DNA from: Bradyrhizobium arachidis
Lineage (GTDB): Bacteria; Pseudomonadota; Alphaproteobacteria; Rhizobiales; Xanthobacteraceae
DNA length: 64,000 nucleotides
Assembly: GCF_024758505.1 (NCBI RefSeq)
Contig: NZ_CP077970.1
Coordinates: forward strand, 8,494,001 to 8,558,000
Direction: 5' to 3'
In this document: positions 52,378-60,951 of the stretch, piece by piece
How the letters are laid out: every line of letters starts with the position of its first letter
How positions within the stretch are numbered: the stretch's first letter is position 1
Program-made: the position numbers and the translations under genes
Notes under the pieces: generated by a model
Told to the model about the DNA's origin: nothing
Databases searched by the model: none
The model's input: only the letters and a program-made list of their open reading frames with translations

Positions 52378-54175
52378 TAGGGTGCGCTCGTCGCTAACAA
52401 CACGCGCCGGGATCACCGGCCTTCCCAGGGAGCCCCCTTTGCAACATTCAGGAACAGGCGTGCGGTGGACGGCCGCCGCGATCGTCTCGGTCAGCCTCAC
52501 GACGTTCGGCCCTGCGCACGCAGCATCGGTTGCGCCGATCGCCGCCGAAAACGGCATGGTGGTTTCCGCGCAGCATCTGGCAACACAGGTCGGCGTGGAC
52601 GTGCTCAAGCGCGGCGGCAACGCCGTCGATGCCGCAGTGGCAGTCGGTTATGCGCTGGCCGTCGTCTATCCAGCAGCCGGCAATCTCGGCGGCGGCGGTT
52701 TCATGACGATCCAGCTCGCTGACGGTCGCAAGACTTTCCTCGATTTCCGCGAGACGGCGCCCAAGGGCGCGACCGCCAACATGTATCTCGACAAGGACGG
52801 CAACGTCATCAAGGGTATCTCGACCAAGGGGCATCTGGCCGTCGGCGTTCCCGGCTCGGTGTCCGGCATGGAATATGCGCGTGAAAAATACGGCACCATG
52901 AAGCGCGCCGACCTGCTCGCCCCGGCTATTCAGCTCGCCGAGCAGGGCTTTGCGCTGGACCAGGGTGACATCGACTTGCTGCGCACGGCGACCAAGGATT
53001 TCGAGGAAGACCCTGCGTCCGCCGGCATCTTCCTCAACAACGGCAAGCCGTTCGAAGTGGGCGAGAAACTGGTGCAGTCGGAACTCGCGAAGACCCTGCG
53101 CGAGATCAGCAGCAAAGGCACCGACGGCTTCTACAAGGGCTGGGTCGGCAGCGCCATCGTGGCATCGAGCCAGGCCGGCAAGGGCCTGCTGACGCAAGAC
53201 GACCTCGACGGCTACAAGACGCGCGAGCTCGCACCCGTCGAATGCGACTATCGCGGCTACCACGTGATCTCAGCACCGCCACCGAGCTCGGGCGGCGTCG
53301 TCATCTGCGAGATCCTGAACATCCTGGAGGGCTACCCGCTGAAGGAGCTGGGCTACCACTCCGCACAGGCCACGCATGTCCAGATCGAAGCCATGCGGCA
53401 CGCCTATGTGGACCGCAACAGCTACCTTGGCGACCCGGACTTCGTGAAGAACCCGCTCGACCGCCTGCTCGACAAGAACTACGCGGCAAAAATCCGCGCC
53501 GTGATCGATCCGAGCAAGGCCGGCGTGTCCAAGGACATCAAGCCGGGGGTCGCGCCGCATGAGGGCAGCAACACCACGCACTATTCGATCGCCGACAAGG
53601 ACGGCAACGCGGTGTCGGTGACCTACACGCTGAACGACTGGTTCGGCGCCAAGGTGACGGCGGCCAAGACCGGCGTCCTTCTCAACGACGAGATGGACGA
53701 CTTCACCGCCAAGGTCGGCGTGCCGAACCTGTATGGCCTGGTGCAAGGCGAGGCCAACGCGATTGCCCCGGGAAAACGTCCGCTCTCCTCGATGAGCCCG
53801 ACCATCGTCACCAAGGACGGCAAGACGGTCATGGTGGTGGGCACGCCCGGCGGCAGCCGCATCATCACGGCCGTGCTCCAGACCATGATCAATGCCATCG
53901 ACTACGGCATGAACGCGCAGGAAGCCGTCGACATGCCGCGCATCCACCAGCAATGGCTGCCGGACCTGACCAACGTCGAGAACTATGCCCTGTCGCCGGA
54001 TACGCAAAAGATCCTGGAAGGCATGGGCCACAAGTTCGGCCCGCCGCAGCCGGCCAACCATCTGGCGGTCATCATCGTCGGCGCGCCGTCGCTCAATGGC
54101 AAGCAGGTCGGCAACAACCGCTACTATGGCGCGAACGATCCCCGCCGCAACTCGGGGCTTGCTGGCGGGTATTGA
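52367..54175 (+). CDS. ggt: Gamma-glutamyltransferase
   Basis: Up to 602 residues. It hydrolyses or transfers the gamma-glutamyl group of glutathione and related peptides in the periplasm. The N-terminal leader (WTAAAIVSVSLTTFGPAHAA) is followed by GMVVSAQHLATQVGVDVLKR, GNAVDAAVAVGYAL and PGSVSGMEYA. The self-cleavage nucleophile motif is NTTHYSIADKDGNAVSVTYT (Thr near 403), and the small subunit has RPLSSMSPTIV and GTPGGSRII. A TTG at 52439 with GGGAG before it would give a tighter signal peptide than ATG 52367. Confidence 0.95.
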   Translation: MRPDRVRSSLTTRAGITGLPREPPLQHSGTGVRWTAAAIVSVSLTTFGPAHAASVAPIAAENGMVVSAQHLATQVGVDVLKRGGNAVDAAVAVGYALAVVYPAAGNLGGGGFMTIQLADGRKTFLDFRETAPKGATANMYLDKDGNVIKGISTKGHLAVGVPGSVSGMEYAREKYGTMKRADLLAPAIQLAEQGFALDQGDIDLLRTATKDFEEDPASAGIFLNNGKPFEVGEKLVQSELAKTLREISSKGTDGFYKGWVGSAIVASSQAGKGLLTQDDLDGYKTRELAPVECDYRGYHVISAPPPSSGGVVICEILNILEGYPLKELGYHSAQATHVQIEAMRHAYVDRNSYLGDPDFVKNPLDRLLDKNYAAKIRAVIDPSKAGVSKDIKPGVAPHEGSNTTHYSIADKDGNAVSVTYTLNDWFGAKVTAAKTGVLLNDEMDDFTAKVGVPNLYGLVQGEANAIAPGKRPLSSMSPTIVTKDGKTVMVVGTPGGSRIITAVLQTMINAIDYGMNAQEAVDMPRIHQQWLPDLTNVENYALSPDTQKILEGMGHKFGPPQPANHLAVIIVGAPSLNGKQVGNNRYYGANDPRRNSGLAGGY

Positions 54176-54182
54176 GGGATGC

Positions 54183-54320
54183 GTAGGGTGGGTTAGCTTC
54201 CGCCGTAGCTCGAAGAGCGAAGGTGGAAGCGTAACCCACCACTTCTGTCGCCGCGAGAGAAGAGGTGGGTTACGCCAAGCGGACTGCGCTTCGCGCAGCC
54301 GCGGGGCTAACCCACCCTAC
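54183..54320. repeat. Nested palindromic element with GTAGGGTGGGTTAG arms
   Basis: Outer arms GTAGGGTGGGTTAG (54183-54196) and CTAACCCACCCTAC (54307-54320), inner arms GCGTAACCCACC (54229-54240) and GGTGGGTTACGC (54264-54275). It fills the gap between two converging genes and can fold as a long cruciform. It is a REP/MITE-like element; dispersed copies elsewhere are expected but not visible in this window. Confidence 0.75.
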
Positions 54321-54325
54321 AGAGA

Positions 54326-55036
54326 TCACCATTTCTCCTTCGACGTGCGCACGTCGAGCTCGAACGACCACGCGCGTTCGGGCTGGCGGTAGAGGAACGC
54401 AAAACCGTCGACGATGCCCTCGATGCTGATCAGGGTCTCCTGCCGGCCCGCGGCATCCGGAAAGCGCGTCATGATCTTGTCGCCGGCAATCGCGCCGTCG
54501 ACCACAACATGGCCGACATGGATGCCGTCGGCGGCGTATTCCTTGGCCATCGCCTGCGCCAGCGTGCGCAGGCCCGCCTTGGCGGAATTGAAAGCGCCGA
54601 AATTCGACCGTCCCCGCAGCGAGGCGCTGGCGCCGGTGAACAGCAACGTGCCGCTCTTCTTCGGAACCATGCGGCGCACCGCCTCGCGACCGAACAAGAA
54701 CCCGCCGAAACAGGCGACGCGCCAGGCCTTCTCGAAATAGTCGGCCTCCATGTCGATGATCTTGCCGGGCGTGTTGTTGCCGGCGTTGTAGATCGCGAGG
54801 TCGAGGTCTTCGCCCGCGGCGTTGAAGAGGTCGACGATATCGGTTTCGCTGGTAGCATCGGCGACGGCCGGCACCGCCTTGCCTCCGGCCTTCTCGATGT
54901 CGTTGGCGACCGCCTCGAGCGCCGCCAGCGTGCGGCCCGCGACGATCACCTTCAAACCGTCGGCCGCAAAGCGCTTGCAGAGCTGGGCCCCGAGCCCACG
55001 GTCAGGTCCGACACCGATCACGATGGCCGTTTTCAT
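54326..55036 (-). CDS. SDR family protein with altered catalytic motif
   Basis: A 236-residue short-chain dehydrogenase/reductase-type protein. The cofactor motif is VIGVGPDRGLGAQL near the start (a variant of TGxxxGxG), with NAG in IYNAGNN. The usual Ser is in FTGASASL, but the YxxxK motif reads FNSAK: the Tyr is Phe. It might work by a different acid or be non-catalytic. The ATG at 55036 follows GAGGGAGC. Next to a Liv-type binding protein gene on the same strand, 11 bases away. Confidence 0.85.
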   Translation of the reverse strand: MKTAIVIGVGPDRGLGAQLCKRFAADGLKVIVAGRTLAALEAVANDIEKAGGKAVPAVADATSETDIVDLFNAAGEDLDLAIYNAGNNTPGKIIDMEADYFEKAWRVACFGGFLFGREAVRRMVPKKSGTLLFTGASASLRGRSNFGAFNSAKAGLRTLAQAMAKEYAADGIHVGHVVVDGAIAGDKIMTRFPDAAGRQETLISIEGIVDGFAFLYRQPERAWSFELDVRTSKEKW

Positions 55037-55047
55037 GGCATGCTCCC

Positions 55048-56244
55048 TCAATTTCCGTCCGCGCTCAGCACGCTGCCGAACTGCTCCCACGAGCTTCCGG
55101 TCCAGCGCTGGAGCTGAAGTTGGGTATAGGCCATGCTGTTGTCGAGACCGGTGTTGATCGTCACTCCCGGGATGAGGGTCGGAAGCGACAGTCCACGGAT
55201 GTTCCGCGCCTGCTTCAAAATGTTCTCGCGCGAGAGATCGTCGCCGCATTGCTTCAACACCTGCTCGAGGATCTGTCCCTGCTGGGTGCCGAACAGATAA
55301 TTGGCATCGCCGATGTCGGCGCCGGGCAGGTATTTTGCAAAGTGCTCGCGGTACCAGTTCATACCGGGATCGCCTGCCCATTTCTTGTCGCCGGGATCCT
55401 TGAGCATCGTCGCAGCGATGATGCCGACCGCCTTCTCCGGCCCCGCGGGGACGATGGTCGAGGAGACCGAGGTCGACACCAGGTTGATCAGGAACAACGG
55501 CTTCCAGCCGATCTCGTCGGACTTCTTGATGGCCTGCGCCGCGAATTTCGGCGTGCCGGCAAAGAGAAACGCCTCTGCGCCCGACGATTTCAGCGCGACC
55601 ACATGGGACTCGATCGTCGGCTCGGTCACCTCGTAGGAGGACACTACGACCTTCCTGTCGAAATCGTCCTTCAGATGCGCCTTGAACGCGGCGACAAAAT
55701 CCTTACCCAGATCGTCGTTCTGATAGAGGATCGCGATCTTCGCGTTCGGCCGGGTCTGGGCGATGTACTTTGCGTAGATCCGCCCTTCCGTGTTGTAACT
55801 CGGCAACCCCGTGGTGGTCATCGGAAACTCGGCGAAGTTCGCGAACTTGGTCACGCCGCTCACCACGAAGAGGTGCGGCACCTTCTTCGCGTTGACGTAT
55901 TTGATGGTGGCGCTGATGCCGGGCGTGCCGAGCGGGCTGAACAGAAACGCCACCTCGTCGCTTTCGACGAGTTTTCGCGTCTGCTCCACCGTCTTCGGTG
56001 GACTGTAGGCGTCGTCATAGGTAATCAGGTTGATCTTGCGACCGTTGATGCCGCCGCGATCGTTGATGGAATTGACGTAGGCGATCAGGCCCTTGCCGGT
56101 GTTGCTCAGGGGCGAAGCCGGTCCGCTGAACGGAAAGGTTGCGCCGATCCTGATTTCGGTCTCGCTGATTCCTTGCGTTTCGCAGGACGCAGCGCTCGCC
56201 ATCGCGACAAGCAGAACGGCCGAGGCCGCCAGTGTTCTCAACAT
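55048..56244 (-). CDS. Branched-chain amino acid type ABC substrate-binding protein
   Basis: A 398-residue periplasmic protein of the LivK/peripla_BP_6 family: signal peptide MLRTLAASAVLLVAMASAAS, then IRIGATFPFSGPASPLSNTG and INDRGGINGRKINLITYDDA. In such loci these proteins often bind aromatic acids or amides, not leucine. No permease or ATPase is next to it. It lies between an acyl-CoA synthetase and an SDR gene in one direction, suggesting uptake of an acid that is then activated. Confidence 0.9.
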   Translation of the reverse strand: MLRTLAASAVLLVAMASAASCETQGISETEIRIGATFPFSGPASPLSNTGKGLIAYVNSINDRGGINGRKINLITYDDAYSPPKTVEQTRKLVESDEVAFLFSPLGTPGISATIKYVNAKKVPHLFVVSGVTKFANFAEFPMTTTGLPSYNTEGRIYAKYIAQTRPNAKIAILYQNDDLGKDFVAAFKAHLKDDFDRKVVVSSYEVTEPTIESHVVALKSSGAEAFLFAGTPKFAAQAIKKSDEIGWKPLFLINLVSTSVSSTIVPAGPEKAVGIIAATMLKDPGDKKWAGDPGMNWYREHFAKYLPGADIGDANYLFGTQQGQILEQVLKQCGDDLSRENILKQARNIRGLSLPTLIPGVTINTGLDNSMAYTQLQLQRWTGSSWEQFGSVLSADGN

Positions 56245-56278
56245 CCGATCCCTCCCCTTGCTCTTCCTTCCGTCGCAA

Positions 56279-57865
56279 TCAGCCGACCGCAGCCGTACTG
56301 CCTGTTCGTGCGCTCGCGATCGCGAGATCGCGCAGCTTGTGCTTCAGGATTTTTCCGGTCGACGCCGCCGGCAAGGTGTCGAGCACCACCAATTCGCTCG
56401 GCCGCTTGTAGGGCGTGAGCTGGTTGGCCGCGTAGGCTGCCAGGGCTTCGGCGTCGATACTCGCGCCGAGCAGCAACTGCACGAAGGCGACGATTTCTTC
56501 GTTGCCCTCGACGGGGCGTCCGACCACGGCCGACTGCACGACGTCGCGATGCGAATTGAGCACCGCCTCGATCTCCGCCGGATAGACGTTGAAGCCGGAG
56601 CGGATGATCATCTCCTTGGTGCGTCCGACGATGTAAAAATGTCCGCGCGCGTTGACGCGGGCGAGATCGCCGGTGTTGAACCAGCCGTCGCGATCGATCC
56701 CAGCGGCAGTCTGGTCCGGGGCGCGGTAATAACCGAGCATGACGTTGGCGCCGCGCACATGCAGCTCGCCGACCTCGCCCGTGCCGACCGCCTTGCCGTC
56801 GCGATCTACGATCCGGTACGCGATGCCCGGCAGCAGCGGGCCGACCGATTCATCTGATACGGGATCGGCCTCGCGCACGCCGGTGAGGCCCGGTGAACAT
56901 TCGGTGATGCCGTAGGCATTGAGCAGGGGAATGCCGAACTCGTCCTCGATGCGCTGCTTCAGGCTCAAATCCAGTGGCGCGCCGGCAACGCCCATCAGCC
57001 GCAGGCTGCCGCGCTTCAGCCGCGCGATGCCGTTGACGGATTTGTATTCGAGCAGGCGCTGATAGGTCGCGGGCACGCCAAAAATGGTGGTGATGCCCTC
57101 CTCCGCGATCGCCCGGGCAAGTGCGGCCGGATCGGCCTTTGCCACGACGTGCAGGGCGGCGCCGTGCATTAGCGTCGAGATCAGGAGGATCGAGTAGCCG
57201 ACGATGTGCGACATCGGCAGCACGCCATAGATACGATCGCCGGGCGCGGTGCGGCGCATTAGCCCGGAGACCCTCGCCGCGACCAGCAGATTGCGATGGC
57301 TGAGCATCACGCCCTTCGGCGCGCCTGTCGTGCCGGACGTGTACATGAGGGCCGCGACCTGCCGCTCGTTGCCATCAGTGACGGGTTCGGCCTGCGTCGC
57401 ATCGTTGAGCGGACCGACACCGATGCCGCCGAACGGACCGATGGCGCGGAGCTGCGCGCCAACGCGGGTCGCGTGATCGGCAGCCTCCTTCGACAGCGCG
57501 GCATTGAACATCACGCGGCGCGCGCCGCTATGGGCGGCGATCTGGTCGAGCTCGCGGCCCGACAGTCGCGGATTGACGGGAATGGCCCATGCATCGAGCG
57601 TGCCTGCGGCGAACAGCATGGCCCCGAGCGCGACGCTGTTCTCGCTCGCCACCATGACGCGGTCGCCGGGCCGGATCGCGAGCGCGGCGAGATCGCGCGC
57701 GGCGGCATCCACCGCATCGGAGAACTGCCGGTAGGTCCAGACACGACCGGCCTCGACGAAGGCCGGTGCATCGGGCGTGCTCGCGACGAAGGGGGCATAG
57801 ACGTCGTGAACCCGTCGCGGCAGTTGCGCGATCAGCTCGTCGAACTCGGCGTCGGTCATGTCCAT
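56279..57865 (-). CDS. AMP-binding acyl-CoA synthetase
   Basis: A 528-residue adenylate-forming ligase. Motifs: MYTSGTTGAPKGVMLSHRN (about 178-196), YGITECSPGLTG, GWFNTGDLARVNARGHFYIV, and the catalytic Lys in STGKILKHKLRDL near 508. It activates a carboxylic acid to its CoA ester; the chain type is unknown. Operon-like spacing of 34 bases to the binding-protein gene downstream. Confidence 0.93.
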   Translation of the reverse strand: MDMTDAEFDELIAQLPRRVHDVYAPFVASTPDAPAFVEAGRVWTYRQFSDAVDAAARDLAALAIRPGDRVMVASENSVALGAMLFAAGTLDAWAIPVNPRLSGRELDQIAAHSGARRVMFNAALSKEAADHATRVGAQLRAIGPFGGIGVGPLNDATQAEPVTDGNERQVAALMYTSGTTGAPKGVMLSHRNLLVAARVSGLMRRTAPGDRIYGVLPMSHIVGYSILLISTLMHGAALHVVAKADPAALARAIAEEGITTIFGVPATYQRLLEYKSVNGIARLKRGSLRLMGVAGAPLDLSLKQRIEDEFGIPLLNAYGITECSPGLTGVREADPVSDESVGPLLPGIAYRIVDRDGKAVGTGEVGELHVRGANVMLGYYRAPDQTAAGIDRDGWFNTGDLARVNARGHFYIVGRTKEMIIRSGFNVYPAEIEAVLNSHRDVVQSAVVGRPVEGNEEIVAFVQLLLGASIDAEALAAYAANQLTPYKRPSELVVLDTLPAASTGKILKHKLRDLAIASARTGSTAAVG

Positions 57866-57936
57866 ACGATCCTCCCTTGAAAGACGGCGCCGGCCCTTAT
57901 GGGCTCTGTCGCGCGCGAGACGTCGAGCGCAGCGCC

Positions 57937-58602
57937 TCAGGCGCCAGCGGCAGAGGCGACGCGCGGCTTCGCCGCGCCAAGCTGCGCAACAATCTCCTCC
58001 TCGACGTCCCTGAGCTGGTCCTTGCCGAAAAACATCTCGTCATTGACGAAGAAGGTCGGCGAGCCGAACGCGCCGCGGTTCACCGCGTCCTGCGTCAGCT
58101 CCATCAGGCGGTTCTTCACTGCCGGCTCCTGCGACTTCGCCGCGATCAGGTCGAAGTCGAGGCCGGAGGCGGTGAGAGCCGAGCGCATCACCTGCGGATC
58201 GTCCATCTTCTTCGGCTCTTCCCACATGTGATGATAGACGGCGCGGAAATACGGCTCGAACAGGCCGAGCGCCTGCGCCGCCACGGCGCCGCGCATCAGT
58301 TGCAGCGTGTTGACCGGAAAGAACGGATTCGGGTTGAAGCCGGTGATGCTGTGCCGGCGCAGGAAGCGCGCGGTCTCGATAGTCATGTAGTCGCGCTTGT
58401 TCTTGATGTCGCGCAGCGTCTCCGCGGGCGAGGCATTGCCGGTCAGCTTGAAAATACCGCCGAGCAGCACCGGCACGTAGTCGAATTTGACGCCGGTACG
58501 GCGCTCGATATCGGGGATGACGCGGTCGGAGAGGTAGGCGTTCGGGCTGCCGAAGTCGAAGAGGAATTGCACCTTCACGGCTTGCGCATTCGACATGGAC
58601 AT
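57937..58602 (-). CDS. 2-hydroxychromene-2-carboxylate isomerase-like DsbA/GST-kappa protein
   Basis: A 221-residue thioredoxin-like protein. VQFLFDFGSPNAYLSDRVIP and GAFGSPTFFVNDEMFFGKDQ are the typical first and last motifs of the kappa-GST/HCCA isomerase family, with the SPN active-site Ser in place of a Cys pair. It could act in aromatic breakdown with the CoA ligase. It is divergent from an HxlR gene, with palindromes between. Confidence 0.87.
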   Translation of the reverse strand: MSMSNAQAVKVQFLFDFGSPNAYLSDRVIPDIERRTGVKFDYVPVLLGGIFKLTGNASPAETLRDIKNKRDYMTIETARFLRRHSITGFNPNPFFPVNTLQLMRGAVAAQALGLFEPYFRAVYHHMWEEPKKMDDPQVMRSALTASGLDFDLIAAKSQEPAVKNRLMELTQDAVNRGAFGSPTFFVNDEMFFGKDQLRDVEEEIVAQLGAAKPRVASAAGA

Positions 58603-58654
58603 CTCCCTCGCCTCGAGGCCGCTCTGGGCGGTCGATCTTGGCGAAGAGCCATAT

Positions 58655-58747
58655 AGTTCTAAAATAGAACTGTCAACTTTTTCGTGAAATACCGCGATTT
58701 CTGGCCATTTCTGAAACGCTTCGTGGCTTTAATTCCGTTTTGGAATT
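58655..58747. promoter_or_regulatory. Two 17-bp operators between isomerase-like and HxlR genes
   Basis: AGTTCT-AAAAT-AGAACT at 58655-58671 and AATTCC-GTTTT-GGAATT at 58731-58747. Both are perfect 6-5-6 dyads fitting ARTTCY-N5-RGAAYT, with centres 76 bases apart, one near each divergent gene. Likely bound by the HxlR protein. Confidence 0.7.
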
Positions 58748-58803
58748 TTGTATAAGACGCATGAGAACGTGTTGGAAAGTCAGACGCTTTTCGAGGACGA
58801 ACG

Positions 58804-59313
58804 ATGCGCTGGGACTCGCTTGAACAGGAACGCTGCTCGGTGGCGCGCACGGTCGCCGTGATCGGCGACCGCTGGAGCCTGTTGATCCTGCGCGACTGTT
58901 TTTTGCGCGTGCGTCGCTTCGAGGAGTTTCAGTCGCGGCTCGGCGTCACCCGTCACGTGCTGGCCGACCGGCTGAAGAAGCTCGTGCGCTTTGGCGTGCT
59001 GCGGCGCGCGCCCTATCAGCAGAACCCGACGCGCTACGAATACATCCTCACGCAGAAGGGGCTCGACCTCTATCCCGTGGTGATGACGATCGTGCACTGG
59101 GGTGACACGCACATGGTCGACGAGCGCGGCCGTCCCCTGCTCCATGAGCACAAGAACTGCGGAAAAATGTTCGATCCGGTGATGGTGTGCTCGGAGTGCG
59201 GCGAGCCGATCGTCGCCAAGCAGGTCCACGTCCATGCCGGCCCGGGTGCCGCGGAAGGTGCGGCCGAGGAACTAGCCGCCCGCGCGGCCGAACTATCGGC
59301 CCGCGCGAAATGA
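58804..59313 (+). CDS. HxlR family transcriptional regulator with C-terminal Cys pair
   Basis: A 169-residue regulator. Residues about 8-100 are the HxlR winged helix (CSVARTVAVIGDRWSLLILR ... FEEFQSRLGVTRHVLADRLK). The tail has CGKMFDPVMVCSECGE, a possible zinc ribbon or redox switch, then an Ala/Glu-rich end. Divergent from the isomerase-like gene and probably controls it through the paired dyads. Confidence 0.88.
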   Translation: MRWDSLEQERCSVARTVAVIGDRWSLLILRDCFLRVRRFEEFQSRLGVTRHVLADRLKKLVRFGVLRRAPYQQNPTRYEYILTQKGLDLYPVVMTIVHWGDTHMVDERGRPLLHEHKNCGKMFDPVMVCSECGEPIVAKQVHVHAGPGAAEGAAEELAARAAELSARAK

Positions 59314-59334
59314 AGCCGGCGCCACCCGCAGCGA

Positions 59335-60102
59335 TCAGGCCGCGGGGGCGGGCTCAGGACAATTGGTCAATCGCGCGGGATGGCCGACCGCGGTGCAGCC
59401 GGCAGGGACATCACTCGTCACGACCGAGTTGGCGCCGATCTTCGCGAAATCGCCGACGCGGATATCTCCGAGAATCGTGGCTCCGGCGCCGATAAAAACG
59501 CCGCGGCCGATGCTTGGACTGCGGTTGGGAAGCCCTCCCTGCCGGCCAATGCTGACATTCTGGAGTATAGTGACGTCGTCGCCCACCACGACATTTGCGC
59601 CGATCACGATTCCTGTCGCGTGATCCAGAAAAACCGATGATCCGATTCCCGCCGCGGGATGAATGCTGACTTGCAGGACGTTGGACGCCTCGTTCTGAAA
59701 CAGCAGCGCCAGATCGATGTGATCGTGACGCCAGAGCCAGCTCGAGACGCGCCAGGCCTCGAGCGCAACGTAGCCCTTGAAGTGCAGGAGCGGCGACAAC
59801 AGACCGGTGAGGGCCGGATCGCGGATCGCGATGGCTTGCAGGTCATGGCTCGCCGCCTCGACCAGCTCCGGCTGGTCGCGAAAGGCGTCGCTGCACAGCT
59901 TTGCAAATTGCGCCCGGGCGACCGCGTTACCACCAAGCCGGCGTCCGATCAGGTCGGACAGTGCAGCCGCCAGATCATGATGCGCAAGAACGGCATCCGA
60001 CAGGGCTGCGCCGAAGACGGGATCGGCGGCGACCGCGCGTTGCGCCTCGGTGCGGATCTCCTGCCAGAGGTCGCCGCTCGATACGATCGTAGCTCTCGCC
60101 AT
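59335..60102 (-). CDS. cysE: Serine O-acetyltransferase
   Basis: A 255-residue enzyme making O-acetylserine for cysteine synthesis. The N-terminal helical SAT domain (LWQEIRTEAQRAVAADPVFG) precedes left-handed beta-helix hexapeptides (IHPAAGIGSSVFLDHATGIV with catalytic His, VVVGDDVTILQNVSIG, GVFIGAGATILGDIRVGDFA). The ATG at 60102 follows GGAGGGCGG; an ATG at 60117 is also in frame. It converges on the HxlR gene. Confidence 0.94.
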   Translation of the reverse strand: MARATIVSSGDLWQEIRTEAQRAVAADPVFGAALSDAVLAHHDLAAALSDLIGRRLGGNAVARAQFAKLCSDAFRDQPELVEAASHDLQAIAIRDPALTGLLSPLLHFKGYVALEAWRVSSWLWRHDHIDLALLFQNEASNVLQVSIHPAAGIGSSVFLDHATGIVIGANVVVGDDVTILQNVSIGRQGGLPNRSPSIGRGVFIGAGATILGDIRVGDFAKIGANSVVTSDVPAGCTAVGHPARLTNCPEPAPAA

Positions 60103-60161
60103 CCGCCCTCCAGTCATAGCAGGGAGAACGAATATAGGATGCCCGCCGCCAGCGCGCCAGT

Positions 60162-60266
60162 TCAGGCGAAAGGCCCGCGCCCGGTCAAGCCGAGAGCATA
60201 GAGCCAGCCGCCGAGCGCGATCAGCACCGGCAGCACGTACAGCGCAAAGTCTTGCAGCACGATCAT
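60162..60266 (-). CDS. Small single-pass membrane peptide (34 aa)
   Basis: MIVLQDFALYVLPVLIALGG then WLYALGLTGRGPFA: one membrane segment. The start overlaps the stop of the upstream gene by ATGA, implying coupled translation. Too short for most gene finders. Function unknown. Confidence 0.55.
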   Translation of the reverse strand: MIVLQDFALYVLPVLIALGGWLYALGLTGRGPFA

Positions 60267-60520
60267 GCCTCAAGACTCCGTTGCACAAATGAGACGGCAC
60301 GCTCGAGCGCGAGAGCGGCGAGCCAGTAGAGGAAGAGGCTGAGAAAGACCTTCCAGGATTCGCCGATCTGCGTATTCGGATAGAGTTCGACATGCGTCGG
60401 CCAGCCGCGCAGATACGCGATCGCCAACGGCACCAAGGCGCCGTAGCGGCCAAACAGCATCGACGCACGCTCCAGCAGCGCGAGGCGGTTCTTGATCTGC
60501 TTGCGTCGGGCGTTGGTCAT
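60263..60520 (-). CDS. Small membrane protein (85 aa)
   Basis: A basic start MTNARRKQIKNRLALLERAS, then two hydrophobic segments (LVPLAIAYLRGW and FLSLFLYWLAALALERAV). Coupled to the 34-residue peptide downstream. Function unknown; no family recognised. Confidence 0.6.
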   Translation of the reverse strand: MTNARRKQIKNRLALLERASMLFGRYGALVPLAIAYLRGWPTHVELYPNTQIGESWKVFLSLFLYWLAALALERAVSFVQRSLEA

Positions 60521-60597
60521 GACGAACAAGATGGGCGCGGCGGAATGCCTCGCCTTCCCTGCTTTGTCGGCCCTAACCGCGTCCGGGTTCTGGCAAT

Positions 60598-60768
60598 CTA
60601 TCGATGCCGGGCCGGTTCTGTGACAACGCCACACAAGGAACGGCCGCAGTTGCGGAAATGGCAGTCACGATCGAGCGCACAGCCGCCATACACGAGGCCG
60701 ACATAGCCGACCACCGCGACAAAGGTCGCGCCGAGCAGAAATCGGGTCCAGGCGTCCATCATGGGCAT
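60598..60768 (-). CDS. Small Cys-rich membrane protein (about 56 aa)
   Basis: MPMMDAWTRFLLGATFVAVV, then GYVGLVYGGCALDRDCHFRN with CGRSLCG: one membrane segment and four Cys in the tail. Starts at 60768, 60762 or 60759 are possible and none has a clear ribosome site. Function unknown. Confidence 0.45.
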   Translation of the reverse strand: MPMMDAWTRFLLGATFVAVVGYVGLVYGGCALDRDCHFRNCGRSLCGVVTEPARHR

Positions 60769-60859
60769 CGTCCACAAAGGCGCCGCTCCCGGTCGGAACG
60801 GCGCGCACGAAGCTTGGTGTCTGATAGCTGGGCCCAGGTTCTGCCCGCTCAAAACCAAA

Positions 60860-60890
60860 CCGCCCGCCTGCGGATCTCGCAGACGGGCGG
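60860..60890 (-). terminator. Terminator hairpin after the DUF2852 gene
   Basis: CCGCCCG-x-CTGCG stem pairing with CGCAG-x-CGGGCGG (one mismatch), followed on the minus strand by TTTGGTTTTG, 62 bases beyond the DUF2852 stop. Confidence 0.7.
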
Positions 60891-60951
60891 CTCGGGGCCA
60901 TCAGGACTTTGGGGGCATTGCGCCTGAAGGCTTAGAGGCTCGGCTCAGTCT

